DNA of 32,506 nt from an uncultured Acidimicrobiaceae bacterium (lineage in GTDB: Bacteria > Actinomycetota > Acidimicrobiia > Spongiisociales > UBA5794). The translations under genes were made by a program, and so were the position numbers. This document shows positions 14,745 to 25,109 of the stretch, piece after piece. Location of the stretch: NCBI GenBank assembly GCA_947259365.1, contig CAMYMC010000016.1, forward strand, positions 1-32,506, written 5' to 3'. Below the pieces are notes generated by a model. That model had not been told where the DNA came from, did not search any database, and saw only the letters and a program-made list of their open reading frames with translations. Every line of letters begins with the position of its first letter. The stretch's first letter is position 1.

Positions 14745-15103
14745 TGCTCGGGCTCGTCCTCTTCGAGGTCGTGGAGGATCTTCGATATCCGGATGCCGTG
14801 CTCGATGGAGGGGTCGACTGCAAACTCGAGGACGGGCGTGTACTTGAGCCGCAGCTCGCGGGCGACGGCCGCCTGGATCTTACGTGCCGCCGACTGCAGC
14901 GCTGCGCCGGTCGCCTCTGCCTCGTCTCCGGCCCCGAGCACCGAGTAGTACACGCGGGCCGTGCGCAGATCTGGGGCGCAGCTGACCCCGGTGACGGTGA
15001 CGAATCCAATGCGGGGGTCCTTGAGGCCGCTCACCTCCTCGGCGATGACCTCGCGCAGCGCCTCGTTCACCCTGCGCATCCGTGGCGACGTCGCCCTGCT
15101 CAC
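14741..15103 (-). CDS. rbfA: Ribosome-binding factor A
   Basis: RbfA binds the 30S subunit during late 16S maturation. The 120-residue protein shows the typical RMRRVNEALREVIAEEVSGLKDPRIGFVTVTGV start, then DLRTARVYYSVLG, and the LRLKYTPVLEFAVDPSIEHGIRI end. It starts at GTG 15103, which overlaps the upstream ylxP stop as GTGA. The last 4 nt overlap the phosphoesterase start. The open frame continues to 15487 only in antisense of the infB/ylxP region. Confidence 0.95.
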   Translation of the reverse strand: MSRATSPRMRRVNEALREVIAEEVSGLKDPRIGFVTVTGVSCAPDLRTARVYYSVLGAGDEAEATGAALQSAARKIQAAVARELRLKYTPVLEFAVDPSIEHGIRISKILHDLEEDEPEQ

Positions 15104-15393
15104 TCCGCCGCCTCGAGGTAGCTCGTCGCGTACTCGAGGACCTCGACGTCCCCGCGCGCGGTGACCGCGGCGCGCACGGTGTGGAGGACCCGCTCGACCT
15201 GGCCCGCCGTGCCGGCGACCGCGGCGACCCCGATCGTGGCTCGCTGCCACTTGTCGAGATGATCGACCTCCGCCGCGGCCACGCCGAACGTCGAAGAGAG
15301 CTGGGTGATGAGTGACTTCACGACGTGGCGCTTCTCCTTCAGCGACTGGGCATCCCTGATCCGCAGTTCGAGGCGCAGCGCCGCCGTGTGCAT
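15100..15393 (-). CDS. ylxP: YlxP/DUF503 family protein
   Basis: The 97-residue protein has the DUF503 pattern: LRLELRIRDAQSLKEKRHVVKSLITQLSSTFGVAAAEVDHLDKW, a ferredoxin-like fold. YlxP lies between infB and rbfA in many Gram-positive bacteria and is thought to assist 30S biogenesis; its exact role is not settled. It begins 6 bp after the infB stop and overlaps rbfA by 4 nt. The length equals the family norm. Confidence 0.9.
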   Translation of the reverse strand: MHTAALRLELRIRDAQSLKEKRHVVKSLITQLSSTFGVAAAEVDHLDKWQRATIGVAAVAGTAGQVERVLHTVRAAVTARGDVEVLEYATSYLEAAE

Positions 15394-15399
15394 CGCGGA

Positions 15400-17535
<2,136 letters not shown>

Positions 17536-17569
17536 CGTCACCTCCGGCCGGACATTGTGCCACGGGCGC

Positions 17570-18943
17570 TCACGCCGTCGACTCTGCCTCTGTCTCGCGC
17601 GGGATCGCGCCTTCGGGCTCGGCGCCCGTATCCGCGATCGCCACGCCGGGTTCCGCTGCCTCGTCCTCGACCAGATCCGGGGCGGCCGTCTCGACCTCAG
17701 CAGCCTCAGCGGCCGGTTCGTCCGCCGCGGCCGCCACTTCGGCGGGCTCCACCGCTTCGGTCGCGACGGTTTCCCCAGCCGGCTCGTCATCGACCGGAGC
17801 TGCCTCTGGGAGGGCTTCGGCGGCGGGCGCCTCTGCAACGGCGGCGTCGGCGTCCGGCTCCGTCTCTCCCTCCCCGGCCCCGGCAGCTTCGTCCTCCGCA
17901 GTCTCGGAAGCCGGCTCTTCCGCCGTAGCCGCGACCGCAGCTGGCTCGTCCTCGGCCTCCTCCGGCACGAGACCGAGATCCTCGGACTCGGAGACGATGT
18001 CGATCTTGTAGCCGGTGAGACGGTGGGCGAGACGGGCGTTCTGGCCCTCCTTGCCGATGGCCAGCGAGAGCTGGTGGTCCGGAACGATGACCTTCGCCAC
18101 CATCTCCTCGTCGTCGAGCCGGACCTCCTTCACCCGGGCTGGGCTGAGCGCCTCGGCGATGAACGAGACGGTGTCGTCGCGCCACTCGACGATGTCGACC
18201 TTTTCCCCGCGCAGCTCGTTGACGACCTGGCGGACCCGCGAACCCCTGGCGCCGACGCAGGCACCGACGGGATCGACGTTGGGATCGTTGGATGCAACTG
18301 CGATCTTCGTGCGAGCCCCCGGCTCTCGAGCGATCTCCCGGATCTCGACGTCACCGTCGACGAGCTCCGGGACCTCGAGCTCGAACAGCGATCGTATGAA
18401 CTCGGGATGGCTCCGGCTCACGACGATCTGAGGCCCCTTGCCCTCCGAGCGGACCTCGAGGATGTAGGCCTTCACCCGGTTCCCCCGGTCGAGTCGCTCG
18501 TAGGGAATCCGCTCCGACGACGGCATGATCGCCTCGGCGTTCCCGAGGTCCAAGAGCGCATACCGGTGGTCCGAGCTCTGGACGATGCCGGTGACGAGGT
18601 CGCCCTCGCGACCCTCGTAGAGGTCGTACACCTGCTCGCGTTTCGCATCGCGCAGCCGCTGGATGATGACCTGTTTCGCCGTCTGGGCCGCGATCCGGCC
18701 GAAGTCGTCGGGGGTATCCTCCCATTCCCGTACGACGTTGCCGTCCTCGTCGAGCTCCTGGCCGTAGACGATGATCTCGCCGGTGTCGGCGTCGATGGTG
18801 ACCCGGGCCTCTTCGGCGGCGCCGGGGGTTCGCTTGTACGCCGAAACGAGCGCGTTGGCGAGCGCGTCGAGGATCGTGTCCGAGGGAACACCCTTCTCCC
18901 TCGCCACCATCTCGAGCGCCTCGAGCACCTCGTTGATGTCCAT
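17570..18943 (-). CDS. nusA: Transcription termination/antitermination protein NusA with acidic C-terminal tail
   Basis: NusA binds RNA polymerase and modulates pausing, termination and antitermination. The 457-residue protein has the N-terminal polymerase-binding domain (1-110), an S1 domain (about 112-180, GDLVTGIVQ...ALLDLG), KH1 (DPVGACVGARGSRVRQVVNEL, about 224-245) and KH2 (LSLAIGKEGQNARLAHRLTG, about 292-311). After residue 324 comes about 130 residues of Ala/Glu/Pro-rich, strongly acidic low-complexity sequence, where typical actinobacterial NusA ends near 330-350. ATG 18943 is preceded by AAGGAA at proper distance. It lies 15 bp after rimP and 34 bp before infB, the standard order. 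Confidence 0.96.
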   Translation of the reverse strand: MDINEVLEALEMVAREKGVPSDTILDALANALVSAYKRTPGAAEEARVTIDADTGEIIVYGQELDEDGNVVREWEDTPDDFGRIAAQTAKQVIIQRLRDAKREQVYDLYEGREGDLVTGIVQSSDHRYALLDLGNAEAIMPSSERIPYERLDRGNRVKAYILEVRSEGKGPQIVVSRSHPEFIRSLFELEVPELVDGDVEIREIAREPGARTKIAVASNDPNVDPVGACVGARGSRVRQVVNELRGEKVDIVEWRDDTVSFIAEALSPARVKEVRLDDEEMVAKVIVPDHQLSLAIGKEGQNARLAHRLTGYKIDIVSESEDLGLVPEEAEDEPAAVAATAEEPASETAEDEAAGAGEGETEPDADAAVAEAPAAEALPEAAPVDDEPAGETVATEAVEPAEVAAAADEPAAEAAEVETAAPDLVEDEAAEPGVAIADTGAEPEGAIPRETEAESTA

Positions 18944-18958
18944 CGTCGTTTCCTTCTC

Positions 18959-19444
18959 TCAGCGCCGCGTACCCGGCTTCGCCGACTTCTCCCAGGTGAA
19001 GACCGTGCGTGCGCGCGCCACGTCCGAATAGGCGATGCGCCGCCGCTCGCCGTCGACGTCGAGGACGAACTCCTCGGCACCGGCATCTTCGAGGACGCCT
19101 CGGTGGGTGGTATCGCCGTCGACGGGCGCCCGCGTCTTCACCCTCACCTCGCGACCCACCGACTTCTCGTAGTGACGGCGTCGCCGCAGCGCTCGCTCCA
19201 GCCCCGGTGTGCTCACCTCCAGCGTGTACGACGACGGGATCGGGTCGGCGGCATCGATGAGCCGGGACAGTCCCCTCGAGAGTCGGGCGATGCGGTCGGT
19301 CCCCAGAGGCGGCTCTCCGTCGAGCGTGATGCGCACGATCGTCCCCGGGCCGGCGCCGCGCACCTCGAGGTCATCGAGCTCGATGCCTTCGTCTGCAACG
19401 TACGGCTCGACCATCTCCCAGAGACGGCCGGTCACATCGCTCAC
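18959..19444 (-). CDS. rimP: Ribosome maturation factor RimP
   Basis: RimP assists 30S assembly. The protein shows the N-terminal domain (LWEMVEPYVADEGIELDDLEV...TIVRITLDG), the central GLSRLIDAADPIPSSYTLEVSTPGLERALRRRRHYEKSVGREVRV motif, which is diagnostic of the family, and a C-terminal SH3-like domain. I choose GTG 19444 (161 residues), which puts the start just before the conserved helix. ATG 19465 (seven residues longer) and TTG 19492 are possible. It heads the rimP-nusA-infB unit, with a predicted extended -10 promoter at 19542-19550. Confidence 0.93.
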   Translation of the reverse strand: MSDVTGRLWEMVEPYVADEGIELDDLEVRGAGPGTIVRITLDGEPPLGTDRIARLSRGLSRLIDAADPIPSSYTLEVSTPGLERALRRRRHYEKSVGREVRVKTRAPVDGDTTHRGVLEDAGAEEFVLDVDGERRRIAYSDVARARTVFTWEKSAKPGTRR

Positions 19445-19541
19445 CGCTGCTTCTTCTCTCTGCATCTCGCAACTCGCTGCATCACGAAACAAGGCGGGCG
19501 CAGGCCCACCTCGAAGGTCATTTCTCAGTTGGTCGCGCCCG

Positions 19542-19550
19542 ATTGTAGCA
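19542..19550 (-). promoter_or_regulatory. Extended -10 promoter element for rimP-nusA-infB
   Basis: Minus-strand TGCTACAAT is an extended -10 (TGn plus TACAAT, 5 of 6). No -35 is visible at 17 bp; that position lies inside a GC-only hairpin. It lies about 98 nt before the rimP GTG. Confidence 0.5.
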
Positions 19551-19552
19551 GC

Positions 19553-19577
19553 GGGTCGGCGGCGGCCGCCGCCACCC
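19553..19577 (-). terminator. GC-rich hairpin after proS
   Basis: The 25 bases form a near-perfect inverted repeat (GGGT-GGCGGCGG paired with CCGCCGCC-x-ACCC) with one bulged base and almost no loop. It begins 12 bp after the proS stop. It lacks the T-run of a classical intrinsic terminator; GC-rich actinobacteria often lack one. Confidence 0.4.
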
Positions 19578-19589
19578 TCGGGGAGCGCT

Positions 19590-21299
19590 TCAGCGCCGCG
19601 TCGCTACGGCGTCCGCCACGACGTCGACGACGTCGGCGACCGGTACCCGCTCGGTGTCCGACGTGCGCCGGTCGGTCACCTCGACCACCCCGTCGGCCAG
19701 CGCCTTCGGCCCGACCGTGACCCGGTACGGCATCCCGACGAGCTCTGCGTCGGTGAACTTCACGCCCGGACGTTCGTTGCGATCGTCGATGATCACGTCG
19801 ACTCCGGAGGCTGCGAGCCCCTCGTAGATGCGCTCCGCGGCCGTCATCGACGCCCCGTCGTCGACTTTGACAACGGTGACGACGACCTCCCACGGCGCGA
19901 CACTGACCGGCCAGATGATGCCCTTGTCGTCGTGGTGAACCTCAACGATCGCGGCAACGTTCCTCCCGACGCCGATCCCGTACGAGCCCATCCAGATGAC
20001 CCGTTCCTCCCCGTGCTCGTCGAGCACCTTCGCACCGAGGGCCTCGGAGTACTTCGTGCCCAGCTTGAAGATGTGACCCACCTCGATCGCCGTCTCGACG
20101 ACGAGCGGGGCCCCGCAGACCGGGCACGCCTCACCGGGCTCGACACGACGAACATCGAGCCAGTCGGTGACCTCGATGTCGCGGGCGACGTCGACGCCAC
20201 GGAGGTGCCAGTCGTCCTCGTTGGCGCCGGTCACCATGTTCGTGCGGCCCTCCAGGACGGGGTCTGCGATGATCCGCATGTCGCTGACGCCGACGGCGCC
20301 GAGGCTGCCGGGGTCGGCACCGAGTGCGTCCCTGATCTCGTCGGGATGTGCCGGACGCAACGTCTGAGTGCCGAGACCGTCGACGAGCTTCTGCTCCATC
20401 AGCTCGTGGTCGCCGCGGACGAGCACGAGCGTGAGCGCACCGTCGACGACGTAGGCGAGCGTCTTGACCTGCTGTGGGGCCCGCGCGAACTCGAACGCCG
20501 CGGCGAGCTCCGCGATGGTCCGAATCCCCGGCGTCGCCAGCCGCTCCGGGGGCTCCTCCCACCCTTCGTCGGCGACGGCGGCAACGCGTGACGTCGCCCG
20601 CTCGAGGTTCGCGGCGTAGTCGCCGTTGGGGCAGATCGCGATGCCGTCCTCGCCGACGTCGGACGCGACCATGAACTCCACCGACTCCGTGCCGCCCATG
20701 ACGCCCGAACTCGCTTCGACCGGCACGACGTCGAGCCCGAACCGCTCGAAGATGCGGTGGTACGCCTCGTAATGCCGGTCGAACTGGACATCGAGGCCCG
20801 CCGGGTCGAGGTCGAAGGTGTAGGAGTCCTTCATGACGAACTCGCGAACCCTCACGAGACCGGATCGGGGTCGGGGCTCGTCGCGGAACTTCGTCTGAAG
20901 GTGGTACCACATGGCCGGCAGCTGCTTGTACGACGTCAGCTCGGTGGCGAGCATCGTGAAGATCTCCTCGTGGGTGATGGCGAGGAGGAGATCGGTGTCT
21001 CGGCGATCCTTGAACTTGACGAGGATGCCTTCGACGTCGTCCCAGCGCCCGGTGCGCTTCCAGATCTCACCGGGATGGACGACGGGCAGGAGGAACTCCT
21101 GGCCCCCGATGCGGTCCATCTCCTCGCGGATGATCTGCGAGACCTTCGTGTTCACCTTCATCCCGGCCGGCAGCCACGAGTACGAGCCGGCCATGAGGCG
21201 ACGGATGAACCCGCCCCGGACGAGCAGCCGGTGGCTGGCGGCCTCGGCGTCCGCCGGGTCGTCGCGGAGAGTGGGAATGAACGCATTCGACCAGCGCAC
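19590..21299 (-). CDS. proS: Prolyl-tRNA synthetase (bacterial type with editing insertion)
   Basis: ProRS charges tRNA(Pro). The 569-residue class II enzyme shows motif 1 (GFIRRLMAGSYSWLPAG...REEMDRIGGQEFLLP), motif 2 (FRDEPRPRSGLVRVREFVMKDSYTF) and motif 3 (GSYGIGVGRNVAAIVE). Between motifs 2 and 3 lies the YbaK-like INS editing domain (about residues 215-385) that clears Ala-tRNA(Pro). A C-terminal anticodon-binding domain ends the protein. GTG 21299 is chosen because GAGGAG lies 6 nt upstream and the protein then begins RWSNAFIPTLRDDP. The gene starts 85 bp after ispG; a weak -10 (TAAGCT, 21332-21337) could give it its own promoter. The free-standing YbaK-type protein (5454-5939) would complement its editing. 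Confidence 0.96.
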   Translation of the reverse strand: MRWSNAFIPTLRDDPADAEAASHRLLVRGGFIRRLMAGSYSWLPAGMKVNTKVSQIIREEMDRIGGQEFLLPVVHPGEIWKRTGRWDDVEGILVKFKDRRDTDLLLAITHEEIFTMLATELTSYKQLPAMWYHLQTKFRDEPRPRSGLVRVREFVMKDSYTFDLDPAGLDVQFDRHYEAYHRIFERFGLDVVPVEASSGVMGGTESVEFMVASDVGEDGIAICPNGDYAANLERATSRVAAVADEGWEEPPERLATPGIRTIAELAAAFEFARAPQQVKTLAYVVDGALTLVLVRGDHELMEQKLVDGLGTQTLRPAHPDEIRDALGADPGSLGAVGVSDMRIIADPVLEGRTNMVTGANEDDWHLRGVDVARDIEVTDWLDVRRVEPGEACPVCGAPLVVETAIEVGHIFKLGTKYSEALGAKVLDEHGEERVIWMGSYGIGVGRNVAAIVEVHHDDKGIIWPVSVAPWEVVVTVVKVDDGASMTAAERIYEGLAASGVDVIIDDRNERPGVKFTDAELVGMPYRVTVGPKALADGVVEVTDRRTSDTERVPVADVVDVVADAVATRR

Positions 21300-21384
21300 G
21301 GCGGTCTCCTCGGATGGTGTGCGGCTGGGTGAGCTTAACGGGAGGTCCCCGGGGCCAGGTCGCGGTCTTCCCGCCGCCGCCGGC

Positions 21385-22602
21385 TCACTCCGGGCGGGCG
21401 ACCTCGGCGACGGCGGCGCGCCGCTCCGCCGCCCGGTTGGCGTCACCCTGGGCGGTGCGGAGCTCGATGGCGGTCTCGTGAGCCTCCACGGCCGCCGTCT
21501 CGTCTGCGGCGGCGAGACGAGCCTCGATCCCGTCGCGGGCCAGCAGCCGCGCCTCGTCGAGCAGCGCCTGCACCATCTCTGCCTCCGGCACCACCCGGAC
21601 GACCCTCCCCTTGATGAACAGGTGGCCCCGGCCCCGGCCGGCCGCGATCCCGAGATCGGCCTCGCGGGCCTCACCCGGCCCGTTGACGACACAGCCCATG
21701 ACGGCGACCTGGATCGGGAGGTTCTCGGCCTCGAGGACGTCCCTCGCCTCGGCGGCGATCCGGATCACGTCGACTTCGGCCCTCCCGCACGACGGGCAGG
21801 CGATGAGGTCGAGCCCACGCCGCTCTCGCAACCCGAGGAACTCGAGGAGCTGCCGTCCGGCTTTGGCCTCCTCGACGGGATCGGCGGTGAGCGAGAAGCG
21901 GATCGTGTCGCCGATGCCCTCGAGCAGCAAGGCGGCGATCCCCGCGACCGACTTGATGAGCCCCGCCGGTGGGGGGCCCGCCTCGGTCACACCGAGGTGC
22001 AGCGGATAGTCGACGGCGTCGGCGAGGAGCCGGTAGGCATCGACCATCGATGGGACATGGGAGTGCTTGACCGAGATCTTGATGTCGCCGAAGCCCACGT
22101 CCTCGAGGTACCGGATCTCTTTGAGGGCGGAGGCCACGAGGGCCTCGGGGACGGGCCCGCCGTAGTCGGCGAGGATGTCCTTGTCCAGCGAGCCGGCGTT
22201 GACGCCGACCCGGATCGGCACGCCCGCCCCCGCAGCTGCCTGCGCCACGGTCTTGATGTGGTCCTCCTTGCGGATGTTCCCGGGGTTGAGGCGGAGGCCG
22301 GCGACACCCGCCTCGAGGGCGGCGAGGGCCAGCCGGTACTGGAAGTGGATGTCGGCGATGATCGGAACCGGGGAGCGAGGGACGATCTCGGCAAGCGCCT
22401 GGGCGGCTTCGACGTCGTTGCACGTGATCCGGACGATGTCGGCGCCGGCACCGTGGAGGGCGTAGACCTGGGCGAGCGTCCCGTCGACGTCGGCGGTCTT
22501 CGTGATCGTCATCGACTGCACGCTCACGGGAGCGTCCCCGCCCACAGCGACCCCGCCGATGTGGATCTGCCTCGTTTGTCTCCGCTGCACCATGCCGGTC
22601 AT
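21385..22602 (-). CDS. ispG: 4-hydroxy-3-methylbut-2-enyl-diphosphate synthase (IspG/GcpE)
   Basis: IspG performs the sixth step of the MEP isoprenoid pathway, reducing MEcPP to HMBPP on a [4Fe-4S] cluster. The 405-residue protein has the TIM-barrel start VSVQSMTITKTADVDGTLAQV and GLRLNPGNI. The cluster ligands are CPSC (C269, C272), C304 in MGCVVNGPGEA, and Glu311. After about residue 356 there is an Ala/Glu-rich helical extension of nearly 50 residues. ATG 22602 is chosen; ATG 22593 and GTG 22590 are alternatives. It follows the rseP-type gene by 25 bp. dxr, two genes upstream, acts earlier in the same pathway. Confidence 0.95.
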   Translation of the reverse strand: MTGMVQRRQTRQIHIGGVAVGGDAPVSVQSMTITKTADVDGTLAQVYALHGAGADIVRITCNDVEAAQALAEIVPRSPVPIIADIHFQYRLALAALEAGVAGLRLNPGNIRKEDHIKTVAQAAAGAGVPIRVGVNAGSLDKDILADYGGPVPEALVASALKEIRYLEDVGFGDIKISVKHSHVPSMVDAYRLLADAVDYPLHLGVTEAGPPPAGLIKSVAGIAALLLEGIGDTIRFSLTADPVEEAKAGRQLLEFLGLRERRGLDLIACPSCGRAEVDVIRIAAEARDVLEAENLPIQVAVMGCVVNGPGEAREADLGIAAGRGRGHLFIKGRVVRVVPEAEMVQALLDEARLLARDGIEARLAAADETAAVEAHETAIELRTAQGDANRAAERRAAVAEVARPE

Positions 22603-22627
22603 GGTAGGTCCGGCTGCGGAAACGCCG

Positions 22628-23905
22628 TCACTGACCCGGGATCTCGAGCGGGTTGAAGATGTCGAGGTAGATCCCCAGCAGGCCGAGCATGAGCACGAAG
22701 ACGAACACTGCGGCCGCCACCGGCAGCAGCTTGCGAACGTCGGCCGGCTTCCCGCGCACCTTCTCGTAGGCGGCGACGGCGAAGTGGCCCCCATCGAGCG
22801 GGTACAAGGGGACGACGTTGAGGATGCCGACGAAGACGTTGACGAACCCGAGCAGGACGAGGGAGCTCTCCAGCGGACCGGCGATCCGGACGAGCCCGAT
22901 GACCGAGATCGGGCGCGTCTCGTCGAGCACGGTGTCGTCCGCGGTCAGCGTCGCGCCGAGGATGTCGAAGAAGTTGGCGACCAGGTCGATGAGACCGCGA
23001 GTGGCGAGGTCGGTGGACACGGCCACATTTCGCGCCGAGACCCTGGCTGCGGTGATCGGCCCGACCGAGTCGTCGGGGGCGACTCCGAAGAAGCCCACCG
23101 TCTTCCCGTCGACCTCTCGCTCGGCGAGCGGGGACGTCAGGCGCACCTCTGCGCCGTCGCGCACGACGACGACGGTCGTCGGCTCCTCGGGTCTGGCGCG
23201 GGCGGCGCCGGTGAAATCACCCCATGTCTCGATCGTGACGTCGTCGACGGCCACGATGCGGTCCCCCAGCCTGGCCCCGGTGAGGAACGCCGGGGTGGGA
23301 ACGACCTTGTCGGTCGTCGGGATCGTCACCTCGGCGCCGTTGCGTACCACGGTGACCGACGTGAGGTCGCCGGCGGCGTCGTCCGAGAGCGGACCGAGCT
23401 CGGTGAGCGGCACCCCGCCGATGGCGATCACCTCGTCGGCGGGCTCGAGCTCGAGCGGAACCGCGTCCTCTCCGGTGTCGAGGACGACGAGGATCCGCGA
23501 CACGTTCGTGATCGTCGGGGACAGCTCCGGAGACGGCAGGATGGCGGTGCCCCACATGAGGGAGACGACCCAGAACAGGATCAAGGCGGCGCCGAAGTGG
23601 GAGGCGATTCCGGCGAGAACGACGATCGCCTTCTGCCAGAAAGGCTTCCGGCGGTAGGTCCGCTCCTCGTCCTCGGCGGGGACCTCCTCGAACGGGTTCA
23701 TGCCGATGATCCGCACGTATCCGCCGAGCGGCAACGCCTTGACCCCGTACTCGGTCTCACCACGCCGCGTCGACCACAGGCGCGGCCCGAAGCCGAAGAA
23801 GGCTTCCGTCGCCTTCATGTCGAAGGCCTTCGCCGCGACGAAGTGAGCGCCCTCGTGGATGATGACCATGAGGACGACACCGACGATGATGACGAGTCCG
23901 CCCAT
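22628..23905 (-). CDS. rseP: RseP/Rip1-type site-2 membrane metalloprotease
   Basis: Site-2 proteases cut anti-sigma factors and other membrane proteins within the bilayer. The 425-residue protein has the zinc motif HEGAH (H17, H21) in the first membrane segment and the third ligand in NVVPLYPLDGG (Asp near 371). About four membrane segments can be seen, with PDZ-like sequence between the second and third (LEPADEVIAIGGVPL and LTGARLGDRIVAVDDVTIETW suggest two PDZ units). ATG 23905 is chosen; GTG 23911 is possible. The dxr-rseP-ispG order is conserved in mycobacteria, where Rip1 cuts anti-sigma factors. No anti-sigma gene is seen here. Confidence 0.92.
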   Translation of the reverse strand: MGGLVIIVGVVLMVIIHEGAHFVAAKAFDMKATEAFFGFGPRLWSTRRGETEYGVKALPLGGYVRIIGMNPFEEVPAEDEERTYRRKPFWQKAIVVLAGIASHFGAALILFWVVSLMWGTAILPSPELSPTITNVSRILVVLDTGEDAVPLELEPADEVIAIGGVPLTELGPLSDDAAGDLTSVTVVRNGAEVTIPTTDKVVPTPAFLTGARLGDRIVAVDDVTIETWGDFTGAARARPEEPTTVVVVRDGAEVRLTSPLAEREVDGKTVGFFGVAPDDSVGPITAARVSARNVAVSTDLATRGLIDLVANFFDILGATLTADDTVLDETRPISVIGLVRIAGPLESSLVLLGFVNVFVGILNVVPLYPLDGGHFAVAAYEKVRGKPADVRKLLPVAAAVFVFVLMLGLLGIYLDIFNPLEIPGQ

Positions 23906-23957
23906 GAGCACGGGTTCCCGGCCGACTGCTGCGCGGTAACGGTACTCCGCCGCTGGG

Positions 23958-25109
23958 CTATCGCCGCATGCGGGGGTGGGCGGCGACGACGTTGCGGGCC
24001 GTGTCCCTCGCCGCGGCATCGGCGGCGAGGACGTCGGCGACGGTTCCCGGAACCGTGTGCGGCACCTCCTCGAGGGTGCGCGCGACGACGGCGGGGATGT
24101 CGAGGAACCCGATGCGGCCGTCGAGGAACGCGGCAACGGCGACCTCATCGGCTGCGTTCAACACCGCGGGCGCCGTGCCCCCGGCCCGCCCGGCTTCGTA
24201 CCCGAGGGCGAGACCGGGAAACGTGTCGACGTCCGGCGGCTCGAAGGTCAGGTCCAGCCCGGTGAGCGATAGGGGCTCGACCGGAGCGGAAACGCGCTCC
24301 GGGTAGGTGATGGCGTACTGGATCGGCACCCGCATGTCGGGGACCCCGAGCTCTGCAGTCACGGCGCCATCGACGAACTCGACGAGGGAGTGGACGACGC
24401 TCTGCGGGTGGACGACGACGTCGATCGCCGAGTAGTCGAGACCGAAGAGGTGATGCGCCTCGATGACCTCGAACGCCTTGTTCATGAGGGTGGCCGAGTC
24501 GATCGTGATCCGGCGGCCCATCGACCATGTCGGATGCTCGAGCGCCTCCTCCGGCGTGACGACGGTGAGGGCATCCCGGGTCAGCCCGCGAAACGGGCCA
24601 CCCGATGCGGTGAGGACGATGCGGCGGATGGTCGCCGGGTCCTCGCCGACGAGGAGCTGCCAGATGGCCGAGTGCTCGGAGTCGACGGGGATGAGCTCGC
24701 CGCCGCCCGAGTCGCGGGCCGCAGTCACGACCGAGCCCCCGGCGACGAGGCTCTCCTTGTTGGCGAGCGCCAACCGGTTGCCCGCGTCCAGCGCGGCCAC
24801 GGAGGCAGCGAGCCCGGCCGATCCGACGATGCCGTTGACGACGACGGCTCCTCCCTCCCCCGCGACGGCGACGACGGCCTCGGGCCCGACCAGCAGTTCG
24901 TTGCCGGTGCCCGCCAGGACGTCTTCGGAACCGGCGGCGGGCTCGGCGACCACGATCACCGCATCGGGCCACTCGGCGGCCAGGGCGCGCAGGGCCGGAG
25001 ACGGGGAGCGGGCGGCGATCGCCCTCACCGTGCAGTCGAGGCGCTTCGCCACCTCGAGGGTCTGGGTGCCGATGGACCCCGTCGCCCCGAGGACGACGAG
25101 GTCGGTCAT
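23958..25109 (-). CDS. dxr: 1-deoxy-D-xylulose 5-phosphate reductoisomerase
   Basis: Dxr makes MEP from DXP, the committed step of the MEP pathway. The 383-residue protein has the NADPH-binding GATGSIGTQTL (residues 8-18), LANKESLVAGG, the metal-binding PVDSEHSAIWQ (D143, E145), LTASGGPFRG, and MGRRITIDSATLMNKAFEVIEAHHLFG. The length is normal. ATG 25109 overlaps the cdsA stop as ATGA, so translation is probably coupled. ispG of the same pathway is two genes downstream. Confidence 0.97.
   Translation of the reverse strand: MTDLVVLGATGSIGTQTLEVAKRLDCTVRAIAARSPSPALRALAAEWPDAVIVVAEPAAGSEDVLAGTGNELLVGPEAVVAVAGEGGAVVVNGIVGSAGLAASVAALDAGNRLALANKESLVAGGSVVTAARDSGGGELIPVDSEHSAIWQLLVGEDPATIRRIVLTASGGPFRGLTRDALTVVTPEEALEHPTWSMGRRITIDSATLMNKAFEVIEAHHLFGLDYSAIDVVVHPQSVVHSLVEFVDGAVTAELGVPDMRVPIQYAITYPERVSAPVEPLSLTGLDLTFEPPDVDTFPGLALGYEAGRAGGTAPAVLNAADEVAVAAFLDGRIGFLDIPAVVARTLEEVPHTVPGTVADVLAADAAARDTARNVVAAHPRMRR

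Noticed and set aside
22502-24265. A 587-codon frame opposite rseP
   Set aside because: Shadow frame rich in Asp/Glu/Gly/Arg; the minus strand encodes a clear metalloprotease.
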